Notes: generated by a model from the letters alone, not told the origin. DNA of 64,000 nt from Hyphomonadaceae bacterium (GCA_016791365.1 JAEUMT010000043.1:1-64000); one strand, 5' to 3'. Counted from the first letter of the stretch, positions 42,310 to 52,760 are shown. A program made the numbers and translations.

Positions 42310-44006
42310 CGGGTGACTTTGTTGTCCCCGATGAGCACCGGCACGGTGCGGACCAGAACTTCAAGATCAAGCCAGAGCGAGGAGCGCTGGACATATTCGA
42401 GATCGAAGCGAACCCGGCGGCGGACAGACTGGGCTGAGCTCACCGGACCGCGCGAGCCGTTCACCTGCGCCCAGCCGGTGATGCCCGGCTTCACGCGGTG
42501 ACGGTGAGCGTACTCGGCGACGATCTCGGTCAGTTCACGCTCGCAGGTCTTCATGCCGACGGCGTGCGGACGCGGGCCGACGAGGCTCATGTCGCCGCGC
42601 AGCACGTTGAAGAGTTGCGGCAGCTCGTCGAGGCTGGTGCGGCGCAGGAAGGCGCCGACCGAGGTGATGCGCGCATCGTTCACGCGCACTTGCTGAAGCG
42701 GCGCGTCAGGATCGTGGCGCATGGTGCGGAACTTCAACACCGTGATGACGCGATTGTTGAAGCCGTGACGGCGCTGGCGATAGAGAGCCGGACCGGGGCT
42801 GTCGAGTTTGACGAGCGCCGCGATCACAAGCATCGGCAGGACGAATGCGGCGGCGAGCAGAGCGCCGATGACGATATCCTCCACGCGCTTCACGAACGCG
42901 CGGCGATGATTGTGCGGGCGGCCAGAGACGCACGCGACAGCGGCGCCGCCGAAGCGCTCGACGCGGCGTCCGCGCACGGCCTGGGTTTCAAAGTCGAGCA
43001 GAAGATCAACGCGGTTCGGCGCAACGCGGAGGCGCTCGATCATGGATTTGACGCGTGTCTCGGCGGTTTGCGTGACGGTGATGACGATGCGGTCGACGTG
43101 CGGCAGGTCATTCCAGGCAAGCAGTGCGTCAACGCCGCCGATGACGGGCGCCGCGCCGACCTTCGCCGGCGAACGGCCGATGCGATCGTCGACGACGGCG
43201 ACGATGCGTGCTTCGCCGGATTTCGCCGCGCGCGCGGCGAGGCGCCGGGCGGCGTCAGTGGCGCCGATCAGCACGATGTTCTCGGCGAAGAGGCCGCGAC
43301 GATGCGCGGCGGCGATCCAGATCGCGAGCGCGGCGTGGATGCCGGCGAGCAACATCGCGGCGAACGGCAATGTGGCGGCGAGCGCGGCGGCGCCGCGCGC
43401 ATCCGGCGCGAACGCGTTGGAGATCAACAGACCAAGGATGGCGCCGAGCGCCAGACCGCCCATGCCGCGCTCGGGGCGGATGCGTGAAGGCGAGAAGCGG
43501 TAATAGTCGGTTAGCCAAAGGCCGACCTTCAGAGCGAGCGCCGAAACGATGAACGCGGTCGCCTGGCCGATGGAGAGGTCGAGAAGGCCCGCGCCAGCGC
43601 CCCAGAGAGCGGCGAACTGAGCCGCGGCGGCGATGACGATCCAATCGGCCGCTTGGACTAGCTTTGCCGGCAGGCTCGGATCGACGTGCATGCCGCGGCG
43701 CGGCAGCGACGGGGCGCCGGCGGCTTCGGGTTGGACCCAGTCATTGGCCGGAGCGTCGGGCGCGACTTGATAGGCGCGGTAAGCAAGATCGGCGGTCGCG
43801 AGCGGGAATTCGGGGTCCCCGGGCTGGTCAATCGGCAGACCAAATAGCGCGAATGCGGCGGCCAATTCGGCCAGCCGCTCAGCTTCCGATTGTGCCGTAA
43901 CAGCCGGCGGCGCGGCCTGGGGCGCCGAAAGCGCGCCCAGAGCGACAACTTCCGCGCCCGTCTGGTCCAAATTGGCGCCCACGAGCTGCAGCGCGGCCTG
44001 AGACAT
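42306..44006 (-). CDS. hfsE: undecaprenyl-phosphate sugar phosphotransferase (HfsE-like)
   Basis: 566 residues, start at 44006 (AGGGCGA upstream). An N-terminal hydrophobic region with CoA-binding-like fold ([20 protein letters not shown]) precedes the C-terminal transferase: [60 protein letters not shown] with [11 protein letters not shown], and [17 protein letters not shown]. The typical sites are all present, so it should start the polymer by adding a hexose-1-phosphate to undecaprenyl phosphate. First gene of the minus-strand hfs operon. Confidence 0.9.
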   Translation of the reverse strand: MSQAALQLVGANLDQTGAEVVALGALSAPQAAPPAVTAQSEAERLAELAAAFALFGLPIDQPGDPEFPLATADLAYRAYQVAPDAPANDWVQPEAAGAPSLPRRGMHVDPSLPAKLVQAADWIVIAAAAQFAALWGAGAGLLDLSIGQATAFIVSALALKVGLWLTDYYRFSPSRIRPERGMGGLALGAILGLLISNAFAPDARGAAALAATLPFAAMLLAGIHAALAIWIAAAHRRGLFAENIVLIGATDAARRLAARAAKSGEARIVAVVDDRIGRSPAKVGAAPVIGGVDALLAWNDLPHVDRIVITVTQTAETRVKSMIERLRVAPNRVDLLLDFETQAVRGRRVERFGGAAVACVSGRPHNHRRAFVKRVEDIVIGALLAAAFVLPMLVIAALVKLDSPGPALYRQRRHGFNNRVITVLKFRTMRHDPDAPLQQVRVNDARITSVGAFLRRTSLDELPQLFNVLRGDMSLVGPRPHAVGMKTCERELTEIVAEYAHRHRVKPGITGWAQVNGSRGPVSSAQSVRRRVRFDLEYVQRSSLWLDLEVLVRTVPVLIGDNKVTR

Positions 44007-44134
44007 AGTAAATTCGCCCTTGAGACTAAAACCGTCCCGGGCGTTCGCGCAAAGGCGGCGCCAATTAAGCATGTGAGGGCGGGCTCAAGGCGCCTTGCCC
44101 GGGCCCCGCCGCCGGGATAAGCGGGCCCCTCGCC

Positions 44135-44225
44135 GGAGACGTGGCCGAGTGGCTGAAGGCACTCCCTTGCTAAGGGAGCATACCTTAACCGGGTATCCAG
44201 GGTTCGAATCCCTGCGTCTCCGCCA
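44135..44225 (+). tRNA. tRNA-Ser (GCU)
   Basis: 91 nt including CCA. Acceptor GGAGACG/CGTCTCC, D-arm with GGCCGAGTGGCTGAAGGC, anticodon stem CTCCC/GGGAG with loop TTGCTAA (anticodon GCU at 44170-44172), a long variable arm typical of tRNA-Ser, T-arm GGTTCGAATCC and encoded CCA. No mobile element sits beside it, but the accessory region starts right after. Confidence 0.97.
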
Positions 44226-44241
44226 GCGCTTTTCAGAACGC

Positions 44242-44257
44242 GTGTGATCTTGCACAC
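44242..44257. promoter_or_regulatory. palindromic operator-like site 1 (before the RTX gene)
   Basis: GTGTGATCTTGCACAC at 44242-44257, a perfect GTGTG/CACAC inverted repeat; the core CGTGTGATCTTGCACA (44241-44256) aligns with two other sites at 56510-56525 and 61463-61478 that share GTG-N5-TTGCAC. About 85 bp before the RTX start codon. CRP-like in layout (TGTGA half). Confidence 0.55.
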
Positions 44258-44338
44258 CCGAAGAGGCTGCGGCTGGCGCTCGCGTTGTGAAGCCGCTTTG
44301 GTAAACACCGGCCCGTTGCGAACTGGGAGTGCTGCGTC

Positions 44339-47300
44339 GTGGGAACTTGGAATCCGGGACCTGGAGCGACCGAAGGCGACGATACCTACGTCAGTGACCT
44401 CGATACGCCCTTCAATGCCGCCAGTGGTGGCGGTGGGAATGACACGATTACTGGCGGCAACTGGCAAGATGGTTTCTTGGCCGGGGGTGATGGCAACGAT
44501 CGCATCTTTGGCCTTGGTGGCGACGACACGCTTGATGGCAATGCAGGCGATGATGAGTTGGTTGGAGGCGATGGCTACGACGTTCTCACAGATGGCGCCG
44601 CGGGCAGCAGCGGCAGCGACATCCTGAGCGGTGGTGCGGGCAATGATATAATTAGGTCTTGGGGCGGCGTTGATGTGATAGACGCTGGGTCAGGCTTCGA
44701 TGTTCTGTTTTTGCTACGGACTGCCGCGAGCACGGCGCTCACGGTTGATATCGTCGCGCTGAATAACGCGCCCATGGCGCTCGGTGATGGCGGCTCAATT
44801 TTTGGCGTTGAGCGGATCGAAGTTGAATCTGGAGCGGGTAATGACGCGCTCTATGGCGGCGCGTACGACGACACGATTTTCGGTGGCGCCGGCGCCGATA
44901 TTCTGTACGGCCGCGGCGGCGATGATTTGATCCGAGGCGGCGTCGGTAACGACTTGCTTGACGGTGGTGATGGCTCTGACGATTTAATTGGCGGCGGCGG
45001 CGTAGATATTCTGTACGGCCGAAACGGCGACGACGTTCTGCGGCTTAGTGCGGGATGGGCCCACGGCGGCGACGGCAACGACGAAATCACCTACGAGAGT
45101 GCTCCATTGGTTCAGAATGGGGTGCATGCCTTCGGTGAAGGCGGTAGCGACACACTCTCTGATAGTGACGCAAATTCGAGCGACGAATTTGACGGCGGCG
45201 ACGGCAACGATTTTCTCGTACATTCCAACGGGACCGACGTTTTACGAGGCGGGGCAGGTATTGACCATGCGTTGCTCTGGTTTCGTTCGGGCGTCGATCT
45301 CAATCTAGATTTGCGCGTAGCGGGATTAGGCACGCTGACCCTTCTCGACGGCACGACAATTGGGAGCGTTGAGCAATTTCACATCATCGCATCAGGCGGA
45401 AACAACACCATTATTGGAACTGATTACGCCGACACTATCACTACCGGCGGGGGCGCCGATAACATTTGGGGAGGCGGCGGAGACGATACGCTATCGGCTG
45501 GCGCCGGAGATTACATAGACGGGGGCGACGGCAACGATGTCATCACCGGCAGCCTGAATATTTTTGCTGCGGCAACGCTCCTGGGTGGCGACGGCAACGA
45601 CGAGATATATGGCAATATCAGCTACGCTCTCGACGGCGGCGAAGGGATCGACGTTCTACACTTAGTGTTCGCCACAGGCACCGTGTTCACGCTGGGCGAT
45701 ACGTTCGGCGGCGCGGTTCTGAACTTCGAGAAATTGGACATTTCTGGAAGCGGTGACGCCGACATCCTCACTGGCGGCGGTCTGGATGATGTCATTCGCG
45801 GGGGTGACGGCAACGATACGCTCATGGGCGAGGGCGGCAATGACGTCCTGGAAGGGCGCTCCGGCGATGACGATATCCACGGAGGCGCTGGCGATGATAC
45901 TCTCACCGCTGGCCGAGGCGCCGACATCGTCTTCGGAGATGATGGAAATGACGCGATCTATGCGTTGGGGGGATCGGGCCTATCGAGTTCTGTCATCGCA
46001 CACGCTGGAAACGGCAACGACCAAATCACTATCGATCGATCTGCAGACGTGGATTCAGCTGCGATATTTGGCGATGCAGGCGACGACTCGGTCACAATTC
46101 TGAACTTTAATGCGAGCGATCCGCTAGGGGCTGGCTTTCAGCTAGATGGCGGCGACGGCGTCGATACTCTTGAAGTGTTCTATTCAACCTCAGGAACAAC
46201 GACATTCTCAATAGTGGCTGGCGGGACCGTGGCCGGGGGCATGTCGATCGCCAACTTCGAACGTGTGCGCATCACGCTTGCGGGCAATGGTCACGACACT
46301 GTTTACGGCGGCGAGTTCGATGATTTCATAAGCACCGGCGGCGGTGTCGATACGGTGTTCGCCGGCAATGGAAACGACGAGATCCGTCTCGGTGTTGGCG
46401 CTGATGTTGCGCACGGCGGCGGCGGCGACGATTTTATCCAAACTTCGAATGCCGATTCCGCGGACCAGCTCTTTGGCGACGACGGAAATGACTACATTAC
46501 CAGCGTCGCCTTGAACGGTTCTGTGTTCGACGGTGGTCAAGGCGTCGATACCTTGGAGACTTCTTTCAGTGGATTCTCCAGCGGCCTCAACTTGACATTG
46601 GCGCCGTTCAGTGGCGGCGGCGTGTCGATCTCGGGTTTTGAGGCCTTTCGTGTTCGTGGAACGAACTTCAACGACAATCTAACAGGCGGCGATTTCGCGG
46701 ACATTCTCAATGGTGGCGGAGGCGGTATCGATCTGCTTTCAGGCGGTGCAGGTGACGATACGCTTTACGGAGACGATGGCGATACGCTCAACGGTGGGGC
46801 AGGGGCCGACTTCTTGAGCGGCGGCGCCGGTGGTTCGACCATGCGCGGCGGAGCGGGCGACGACATATATTATGTGCGTGGCGCCGTTGATTCAATCGTC
46901 GAAGCGGTCGGTGAGGGTGTCGATACAATTCAATCCGAGGTTTCCTATTCACTGACGGCGGCCAATGTTGAGAACTTGGTTCTGCTTGATGCCGGTATCA
47001 ACGACAGCCGAACGCGAACCGGAACTGGCAATGCTGTTGACAATCTGATCATCGGCAATCTCGGCGTGAACATCTTGTCAGGCCTCGGCGGCAACGACAC
47101 TCTCCGTGGTGGAGATCATGACGATACGCTTTTGGGTGGCGTGGGCGATGATTATCTCGACGGTGAAGTCGGCAATGATCTGATGATCGGTGGTGATGGC
47201 GACGACACCTTCGTCGTCAATTCACTCTGGGACGTGGCCCAGGAAGATTCGTCGTCCGGTGGTGCGGACGCTGTGTTTTCCTCAGTCTCATTCGAGATCG

Positions 47301-48499
47301 GCGCCAATGTCGAGACGCTGTTGCTCACTGGCGCCAGTGCAATTGATGGGCGTGGGAACGCGCTGAACAATACGATTACCGGCAATGGCGCCAACAACGT
47401 GCTGAATGGCGGCCTCGGCTCGGACAGGCTGTTTGGCGGCGATGGCGATGATGTCATCTTTTACGACGCCGCCGACGATCTTGCGAACGTGGAGGGCGGC
47501 GCGGGTGTGGATGTGCTGGCGTTCACGAGCGGCGCGCCGACAACCTTTGACCTGGCCCTGCACGGCTTCGAATTCGCGGAGGAGCGCTTTCTCGATACTG
47601 GCGCAAACCCCTGGACGACGCGCACGGAACGTTACGATACGGCCTGGCGGCTTGATCGCACGACGATCGCTTTTGATGACGGCACGAGCGAGATCACGGA
47701 TTTCGACGTGTCGAACGGGGCGAGTTGGTCGAGTTTCCTGACGCGCCGGGACGCCTTGGGCCGTACCGTGGAAACATTGTTGACGTATGATGACGGCGTG
47801 CGTGATGCGACGATCCTTGATTTCAACCAGAGCGTCTTCTGGTCGAGCTTCGTCACGCGCAGCGACTCGCTCGGGCGTACGACCGAGACGTTGCTCATCC
47901 ACGACGACGGCACGCGTGACACCACGAATTTCGACGGCGACAATTCGCAGTTCTGGACGAGCTTTGTAACCCGGCGCGATGCGCTTGGCCGGACGACGGA
48001 GAGCTTGCTCATCCATGACGACGGCGTGCGTGATACGACGAATTATGATGGCGACAATTCGCAGTTCTGGACCAGCTTCGTCACGCGCCGCGACGCTCTG
48101 GGGCGCACGACTGAGAGCTTGTTGATCCATGACGACGGGACGCGCGATACGACAAATTTCGACGGTGACAGTTCTCAGTTCTGGACGAGCTTCGTGACGC
48201 GTCGCGATGCGCTTGGCCGAACGACCGAAAGTTTGCTCATCCACGATGACGGCACGCGCGACACGACAAACTTCGATCCCGAAAACAATGTGTTTTGGGA
48301 TAGTTTCGTAACCCGTCGCGACGCGCTGGGGCGCACGACGGATACGTTGCTTATCTATGACGACGGCAGGCGTGACTCGACGGATTACGATGAGGCCAAC
48401 GCCCACGATTGGGCGGACGTCGTCTATCGCTATGACAGCGCGGGTATCTTGACGCAGACAATTGTAACGTATGATGACGGAAGCATCATCGTTATCTAA
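44339..48499 (+). CDS. large RTX protein with 38-residue C-terminal repeats
   Basis: 1386 residues; GTG start at 44339 after GGGAG. There is no N-terminal signal. Residues 1-1060 are mostly RTX nonapeptides (GGxGxDxL: GGGGNDTITGG, FGLGGDDTLDGNAGDDELVG), which bind Ca2+ after type I secretion. Beyond about residue 1100 come seven or so tandem units of 38 residues, each with RRDALGRTTESLLIHDDGT and RDTTNFDGDNSQFWTSFV, ending in the hydrophobic YDDGSIIVI. Type I substrates have uncleaved C-terminal signals, and this tail could be it. No T1SS genes are in the window. No enzymatic domain recognised; adhesin or surface-layer role possible. GC seems a little lower than the neighbours. Confidence 0.88.
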   Translation: MGTWNPGPGATEGDDTYVSDLDTPFNAASGGGGNDTITGGNWQDGFLAGGDGNDRIFGLGGDDTLDGNAGDDELVGGDGYDVLTDGAAGSSGSDILSGGAGNDIIRSWGGVDVIDAGSGFDVLFLLRTAASTALTVDIVALNNAPMALGDGGSIFGVERIEVESGAGNDALYGGAYDDTIFGGAGADILYGRGGDDLIRGGVGNDLLDGGDGSDDLIGGGGVDILYGRNGDDVLRLSAGWAHGGDGNDEITYESAPLVQNGVHAFGEGGSDTLSDSDANSSDEFDGGDGNDFLVHSNGTDVLRGGAGIDHALLWFRSGVDLNLDLRVAGLGTLTLLDGTTIGSVEQFHIIASGGNNTIIGTDYADTITTGGGADNIWGGGGDDTLSAGAGDYIDGGDGNDVITGSLNIFAAATLLGGDGNDEIYGNISYALDGGEGIDVLHLVFATGTVFTLGDTFGGAVLNFEKLDISGSGDADILTGGGLDDVIRGGDGNDTLMGEGGNDVLEGRSGDDDIHGGAGDDTLTAGRGADIVFGDDGNDAIYALGGSGLSSSVIAHAGNGNDQITIDRSADVDSAAIFGDAGDDSVTILNFNASDPLGAGFQLDGGDGVDTLEVFYSTSGTTTFSIVAGGTVAGGMSIANFERVRITLAGNGHDTVYGGEFDDFISTGGGVDTVFAGNGNDEIRLGVGADVAHGGGGDDFIQTSNADSADQLFGDDGNDYITSVALNGSVFDGGQGVDTLETSFSGFSSGLNLTLAPFSGGGVSISGFEAFRVRGTNFNDNLTGGDFADILNGGGGGIDLLSGGAGDDTLYGDDGDTLNGGAGADFLSGGAGGSTMRGGAGDDIYYVRGAVDSIVEAVGEGVDTIQSEVSYSLTAANVENLVLLDAGINDSRTRTGTGNAVDNLIIGNLGVNILSGLGGNDTLRGGDHDDTLLGGVGDDYLDGEVGNDLMIGGDGDDTFVVNSLWDVAQEDSSSGGADAVFSSVSFEIGANVETLLLTGASAIDGRGNALNNTITGNGANNVLNGGLGSDRLFGGDGDDVIFYDAADDLANVEGGAGVDVLAFTSGAPTTFDLALHGFEFAEERFLDTGANPWTTRTERYDTAWRLDRTTIAFDDGTSEITDFDVSNGASWSSFLTRRDALGRTVETLLTYDDGVRDATILDFNQSVFWSSFVTRSDSLGRTTETLLIHDDGTRDTTNFDGDNSQFWTSFVTRRDALGRTTESLLIHDDGVRDTTNYDGDNSQFWTSFVTRRDALGRTTESLLIHDDGTRDTTNFDGDSSQFWTSFVTRRDALGRTTESLLIHDDGTRDTTNFDPENNVFWDSFVTRRDALGRTTDTLLIYDDGRRDSTDYDEANAHDWADVVYRYDSAGILTQTIVTYDDGSIIVI
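47700..48430 (+). repeat. tandem 114-bp repeats inside the RTX gene
   Basis: Units of 38 codons, highly alike in the middle four (differences mostly synonymous, for instance CATGACGACGG versus CACGATGACGG) and diverged at both ends. The synonymous spread shows the protein sequence is held by selection rather than by recent copying alone. A decayed unit is also found at 61253-61370. Confidence 0.85.
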
Positions 48500-48588
48500 G
48501 TTGATGCGTGCTCCGAGCCTGGGTCTGCTAAGCGCCGGCATACGGATGTATCGATGACGCCGAACCGGTGAATGCGACGAGGTGGGGC

Positions 48589-49500
48589 ATGTTTAGGTCC
48601 ATTGGTGTGGCGGGGCGGCCTTGGGGTGAGCAGGAGCGTGCGCAATGGCGCGCCATGCAATCGCGGCGGCGCAGCTATGAGGCGGACGTGGTCGCGCCGA
48701 TCGAGGCGTTGAGCGGTCGTTTTGAGCGCGTCGCGTACGGTCAAATCACATACGCTGACGACGCGTACACACTTTACGCATTGCGCAGCCGCGTGATCGG
48801 CGCGGCGCTGCCGAATGTCCTCGTGACCGGCGGCGTGCATGGATATGAAACCAGCGGCGTGCTTGGCGCGCTGGCGTTTCTTGATGAGATCGCGGGCGAT
48901 TATGATGGGCGCGTCAACCTGTTGGTCGCGCCGTGCGTCAGTCCTTGGGCTTACGAGCGCATCAATCGTTGGAACTACGACGCGATCGATCCCAACCGCA
49001 ATTTCCGGTCGGACGGCCCTCGTGAGGCGACAGCGCTGATCGATCTCGTGCGATCGTTCGCCGGCGATTACCTGCTGCACATCGATCTGCACGAAACGAC
49101 GGATTCCGATCGGACCGAGTTCGGTCCTGCTTTGAGCGCGCGTGATGGAAAAACGTTCGAGGACGGCGAGGTGCCGGATGGATTTTATCTTGTGGCTGAT
49201 AGCGCCGACCGCCAGCTTGAGTTTCAGCAAGCGATTATCGCGGCTGTCGAGCAGGTGACCCACATCGCGCCGGCTGACGCGCAAGGGGAGATCATCGGCT
49301 CGCCGGTGATTGCGCACGGCGTTATCGAGTATCCGCTGGCGAAGCTTTCGCTGTGCCCGTCGATCACAAATGCGCGGTTCAAGACGACGACCGAGGTTTA
49401 CCCGGACAGCCCCCGCGCCACCCCTGAGATCTGCATCCGCGCGCAAGTGACCGCCGCGCGCGCCGCACTCGACTTTGCTCTCGGCGCATCAGAGCGCTGA
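48589..49500 (+). CDS. M14-like zinc carboxypeptidase / deacylase family protein
   Basis: 303 residues from the ATG at 48589 (GGTGGGG before it; GTG at 48568 also in frame). Zn motif VTGGVHGYETSGVLGAL (HxxE), the substrate-binding DPNRNF segment in NYDAIDPNRNFRSDG and the third ligand in LLHIDLHETTDSDRTEFG. Succinylglutamate desuccinylase/aspartoacylase-type sequences are similar in motif, but the DUF2817/M14 proteins fit best. It is cytosolic. Follows the RTX gene by 90 bp on the same strand. Confidence 0.85.
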   Translation: MFRSIGVAGRPWGEQERAQWRAMQSRRRSYEADVVAPIEALSGRFERVAYGQITYADDAYTLYALRSRVIGAALPNVLVTGGVHGYETSGVLGALAFLDEIAGDYDGRVNLLVAPCVSPWAYERINRWNYDAIDPNRNFRSDGPREATALIDLVRSFAGDYLLHIDLHETTDSDRTEFGPALSARDGKTFEDGEVPDGFYLVADSADRQLEFQQAIIAAVEQVTHIAPADAQGEIIGSPVIAHGVIEYPLAKLSLCPSITNARFKTTTEVYPDSPRATPEICIRAQVTAARAALDFALGASER

Positions 49501-49526
49501 CGCGCCGGCTACTGCGGCAACGGATT

Positions 49527-52500
49527 TTACGGCGCGCCGCCCGACCTCACGATCTGGAACAGGGGAGCAATCGCGGCCGTGTCGCCCTCCGCGGTGCGGC
49601 CGTAGAATTGGGGGGATTGCGCGCGCCCAGCTCTGTTCGTCAGGTTGATCACTTCGCTTTGCACAAACGAGCTGAGTTCCTGGCTATCGACGATTCCCAA
49701 CTGGTCACGCTGATCCGCCCGATCCGATGTCAGCGCTTGCAGCAGAGCGAAGGTGAACACGCCATGGCCTCCGCCCCAGGAAGAGCGTTCGCGTGAAACC
49801 TGCTGCTCGGTCGAGCTGGTGAAGATGTAGGTTTCGCGCTGCAGGTTAAGGGTCCGATTTGCCAGGCCCATGTTCACGGCGGCGAACGAGCGACAGGTGT
49901 CCAGAAACAGCAGGCTGCGCGCAGGGGTGTTTTGCACCGTCCGCTGCAGCGTATGCCCGGACACCATCAGGTAGTCGAAGAGCTGGCCGTCCGGCTGAAT
50001 ATCCATGCCGTAGGGCAGAAAATAATAGTTGCCGGTTTCGTCGGTTATGCCGTGGCCGGCGAGAAATATGACGACAGAGTCTTCGGGCTTCACACGGGCC
50101 GCGCTGGTGAGTTGGGCGAGGTGTCGCTCGATTGCGTCGCGCGTCGCGGGTCCGTCGCATCCCTCGCCATTGTCGCACAGGGTCGTGACGTGGACCTCGT
50201 TGAACGCCGAGGTGCTGGCCTGCGAACGCAGCACGTCGGCAAAAGCGCGGGCGTCCGCGATGGCATATTCGAGTGACCGCAGCCGCGTGAGGTTGCGGTT
50301 GCGATAGGCGTTTACGCCGACAACGACGGCGTGGAGGTTGCCGACCGCCGGCCTGCCGTTGAGGATTTCGACAGCCTCAAGGTCGCGTGTGCCGAGTTCA
50401 AATGTATCGGCGTCGCTCTCATCATTGAGCGATCGCGCGATGACCGTTACTCGCGCCGCGCCCGGCGGCGCCGGGATGCTGCGCGCGATGATCTCGCCCG
50501 TCGGAAGCTCTCTTGTCTGGTTCAAATAGGTGCGGCCATTGACATCAATGCGCACGCCGTCGACTGGCCGGCCGCTCGGGGATTCCACCTGGAACGTCAC
50601 CAGGAGCTGCGGTTCGGCGCCTGACGTGTCAAATTGCACATTCTGAATGCGTGCCACCGGCGGCGCGTTGGCGCGGACCAGCCGAGCGGCTTCCGTGGTG
50701 TCCTGCGAGACTCTGACGGCGTCCGCGTCCACGGTCCGCACGCTTTCACCCGACGTGATCGCCGCGATGACGCCGCGAATAATGTCTGGCCTGAAAAAGT
50801 TGACGCACGTGCGATCGTTTGGTTCGCAGGACCGGTTGTAGCGGCTGCCTTCTATCCAGTACGGGGCCTCGTCGGGTCCGTTGTTGAGGTGCCATCCGAT
50901 CAAATCGTCACCGCCCGGGGAGGCGACATAGTAGCCCGAAGGCGTCCAAAGCACCCATGACGACGTGCGCGCATCAACAAAGAGACTGAGCAGAGTGTCG
51001 CCTGTGTCGGCGTCGTGCCAGCTTGTGACGCCATTTTGATAGTACGCCACCACGATGCGGCCCGAAGGCGTTATGTTGGTGCGCAACACCGCTTCCTGAG
51101 TCAAAACCAGCCAACGCTGGCTATTGTCGGAATTGTACGCGGCGAGAGAGGAGACGGCGCCGATGGCCGTAAAGCTGCCGTCGTTGGCGACATCGACGCT
51201 GTAGGAATAATTCGAAGCCAGATTGCTTTCATTGCGAATGCCATCGCGGCCGTCTCTATCGCGCAGCGGCCGGCCGTTCATTTTCGGATCGGTCCCGACG
51301 ATCCAGTCTGTGATGCGAAGGCGCTCGGCCTGATCGTTGTCGCCATCGAGGCGCGCGAGCTGCGTGCGCGCCGCCTCCTGGTTCACGCGCAGCGGATCGC
51401 CCGTTTGCGCATCTTCGAGCAACGCGCTGAGATTGAACGAAAGCGATCTGGAGTTGTCGTCCCGCAGCACAATTTGTTCGCCATTGCGCGACACGAGAAA
51501 ACTCTCCGGTGTGTCGCGCGCGGGCAGTTCGTCGTACAAGCTCAATGAATAGTCCGGACGGCGGGTTTGGGCGATCACCTCGCCCGCGCCATTCACTGTG
51601 GTCAGGCACGGGTCGGTGTTGACGAAAGTCGCGCCGTCTTCGCCGTTTGGCAGCACCTCAATCACATTCTGATCGCTGCACACTTCGAAATCGCGGCTGG
51701 GCCCGCCATCCAGGGACCACCGCCGAATGCGTTCGTCGTCCTTGCCGGCGACGTTGCCGCTCAGGCCCGCGAACAGGTAGCGGCCACTGGCTGAAAATTC
51801 GACGCCGTTGGCCCATGTCGCGCTGACGTCTCGACCCGTGTTGTCTCGTAGCCCGCCGATTTCCATGGCGCGCTCATATCTGAGTCCATCCGCAACGCTG
51901 AACAGGGCCACGATAGTTGGTGAGTGGGTGTCACGCGCCCAGTAACTGACGACCACCTCGCGGCGGTTTTCGCTGTAGGCGGCGTCAACGGGATGGTGCG
52001 CCGGGGACTGCAGGTGAGCCTGCGGCGCGCGATTTTCCAGAACGTCCCGATAATAGCGAACCTTGCCGTCGAAACTCGTGGTGATGAGGCCGCGCGCGCC
52101 AATGAAGGCCAATGCGTTGACCCGGCCGGTGGTGCGTTCGTCGCCATAGTCGCGATCGCGCCGCGCCACGCTCCAGCTTGCCGTATTCCATACCCAAAGC
52201 CCGTTGCTCTCGGCGCCGGCGCGGTCATAGATCCCGGCGGCAAGCAAAGCGCCGTCGGGCGCGTAAGCGAGTTCCGCGATACGGCCGCGCGCGTCGAACG
52301 GTGTAGCAACGATTTCCCCGGTCTCGATGCTGAACACGTAGATTCGTGAAGCGCCGTCGCTGCGCGTCTCGCCGCCAGCGGCTATGAAGCGTCCATCTGG
52401 CGAAATCGCCACCGAACGCAAGGTGACTGAGCCCGCGTCCCTTTCGTAGTCGCGGGAGATTGGCACGCGGAAGCGCCGCAACGGGCGCAGCGTGTCCGCC

Positions 52501-52760
52501 CGCCAAAGGATGACAGTGCCATCACGCGAAGAGGTCGCGATCAGCCTGCCGTCCGGCGTTTGGCTGGCGCGCGATATGGCGCCGAAGTGAACCTGTGACC
52601 CGAGCCGCAGGATGGGTGCGCTGTCGTAGGCGGCCGCATTTTGCTGGCCCCAAGCCTGATATGACGAGCCGCCGGACGTCAGCATTCCAACGCAGGCGAT
52701 GACAATTGCCCAACGCGCCATGACCATGAGCGTTTTGTACGCACCGATTTGGGCCATCAT
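49527..52760 (-). CDS. exported WD40 repeat-caspase family protein
   Basis: 1077 residues from the ATG at 52760 (or 52757; GAGGGGGAA precedes it). A membrane anchor or signal (MVMARWAIVIACVGMLTSGG) leads to beta-propeller repeats (DGRLIATSSRDGTVILWRAD, SVAISPDGRFIAAGGETRS, LAYAPDGALLAAGIYDRAG, ANGVEFSASGRYLFAGLSG). The C-terminal caspase (C14) domain has VVVGVNAYRNRNLTRLRSLE, SVVIFLAGHGITDETGN with the catalytic His, and LLFLDTCRSFAAVNMG with the catalytic Cys. The dyad is complete, so a protease is expected, facing the periplasm. Divergent from the lipoprotein-HTTM pair. Confidence 0.88.
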   Translation of the reverse strand: MMAQIGAYKTLMVMARWAIVIACVGMLTSGGSSYQAWGQQNAAAYDSAPILRLGSQVHFGAISRASQTPDGRLIATSSRDGTVILWRADTLRPLRRFRVPISRDYERDAGSVTLRSVAISPDGRFIAAGGETRSDGASRIYVFSIETGEIVATPFDARGRIAELAYAPDGALLAAGIYDRAGAESNGLWVWNTASWSVARRDRDYGDERTTGRVNALAFIGARGLITTSFDGKVRYYRDVLENRAPQAHLQSPAHHPVDAAYSENRREVVVSYWARDTHSPTIVALFSVADGLRYERAMEIGGLRDNTGRDVSATWANGVEFSASGRYLFAGLSGNVAGKDDERIRRWSLDGGPSRDFEVCSDQNVIEVLPNGEDGATFVNTDPCLTTVNGAGEVIAQTRRPDYSLSLYDELPARDTPESFLVSRNGEQIVLRDDNSRSLSFNLSALLEDAQTGDPLRVNQEAARTQLARLDGDNDQAERLRITDWIVGTDPKMNGRPLRDRDGRDGIRNESNLASNYSYSVDVANDGSFTAIGAVSSLAAYNSDNSQRWLVLTQEAVLRTNITPSGRIVVAYYQNGVTSWHDADTGDTLLSLFVDARTSSWVLWTPSGYYVASPGGDDLIGWHLNNGPDEAPYWIEGSRYNRSCEPNDRTCVNFFRPDIIRGVIAAITSGESVRTVDADAVRVSQDTTEAARLVRANAPPVARIQNVQFDTSGAEPQLLVTFQVESPSGRPVDGVRIDVNGRTYLNQTRELPTGEIIARSIPAPPGAARVTVIARSLNDESDADTFELGTRDLEAVEILNGRPAVGNLHAVVVGVNAYRNRNLTRLRSLEYAIADARAFADVLRSQASTSAFNEVHVTTLCDNGEGCDGPATRDAIERHLAQLTSAARVKPEDSVVIFLAGHGITDETGNYYFLPYGMDIQPDGQLFDYLMVSGHTLQRTVQNTPARSLLFLDTCRSFAAVNMGLANRTLNLQRETYIFTSSTEQQVSRERSSWGGGHGVFTFALLQALTSDRADQRDQLGIVDSQELSSFVQSEVINLTNRAGRAQSPQFYGRTAEGDTAAIAPLFQIVRSGGAP

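Noticed and set aside
44099..44128. Terminator GGGCCCCGC / GCGGGCCCC before tRNA-Ser
   Set aside because: The arms do not pair in register and no U-run follows.
47700..48430. CRISPR-like array
   Set aside because: The repeats are 114 bp, contiguous, in frame and coding; there are no spacers.
44135..48499. Integrative element inserted at the tRNA-Ser
   Set aside because: No integrase and no repeat of the tRNA 3' end was seen downstream within the window.
47288..48541. Long frame opposite the RTX tail
   Set aside because: Its apparent repeats come only from the complementary tandem units.
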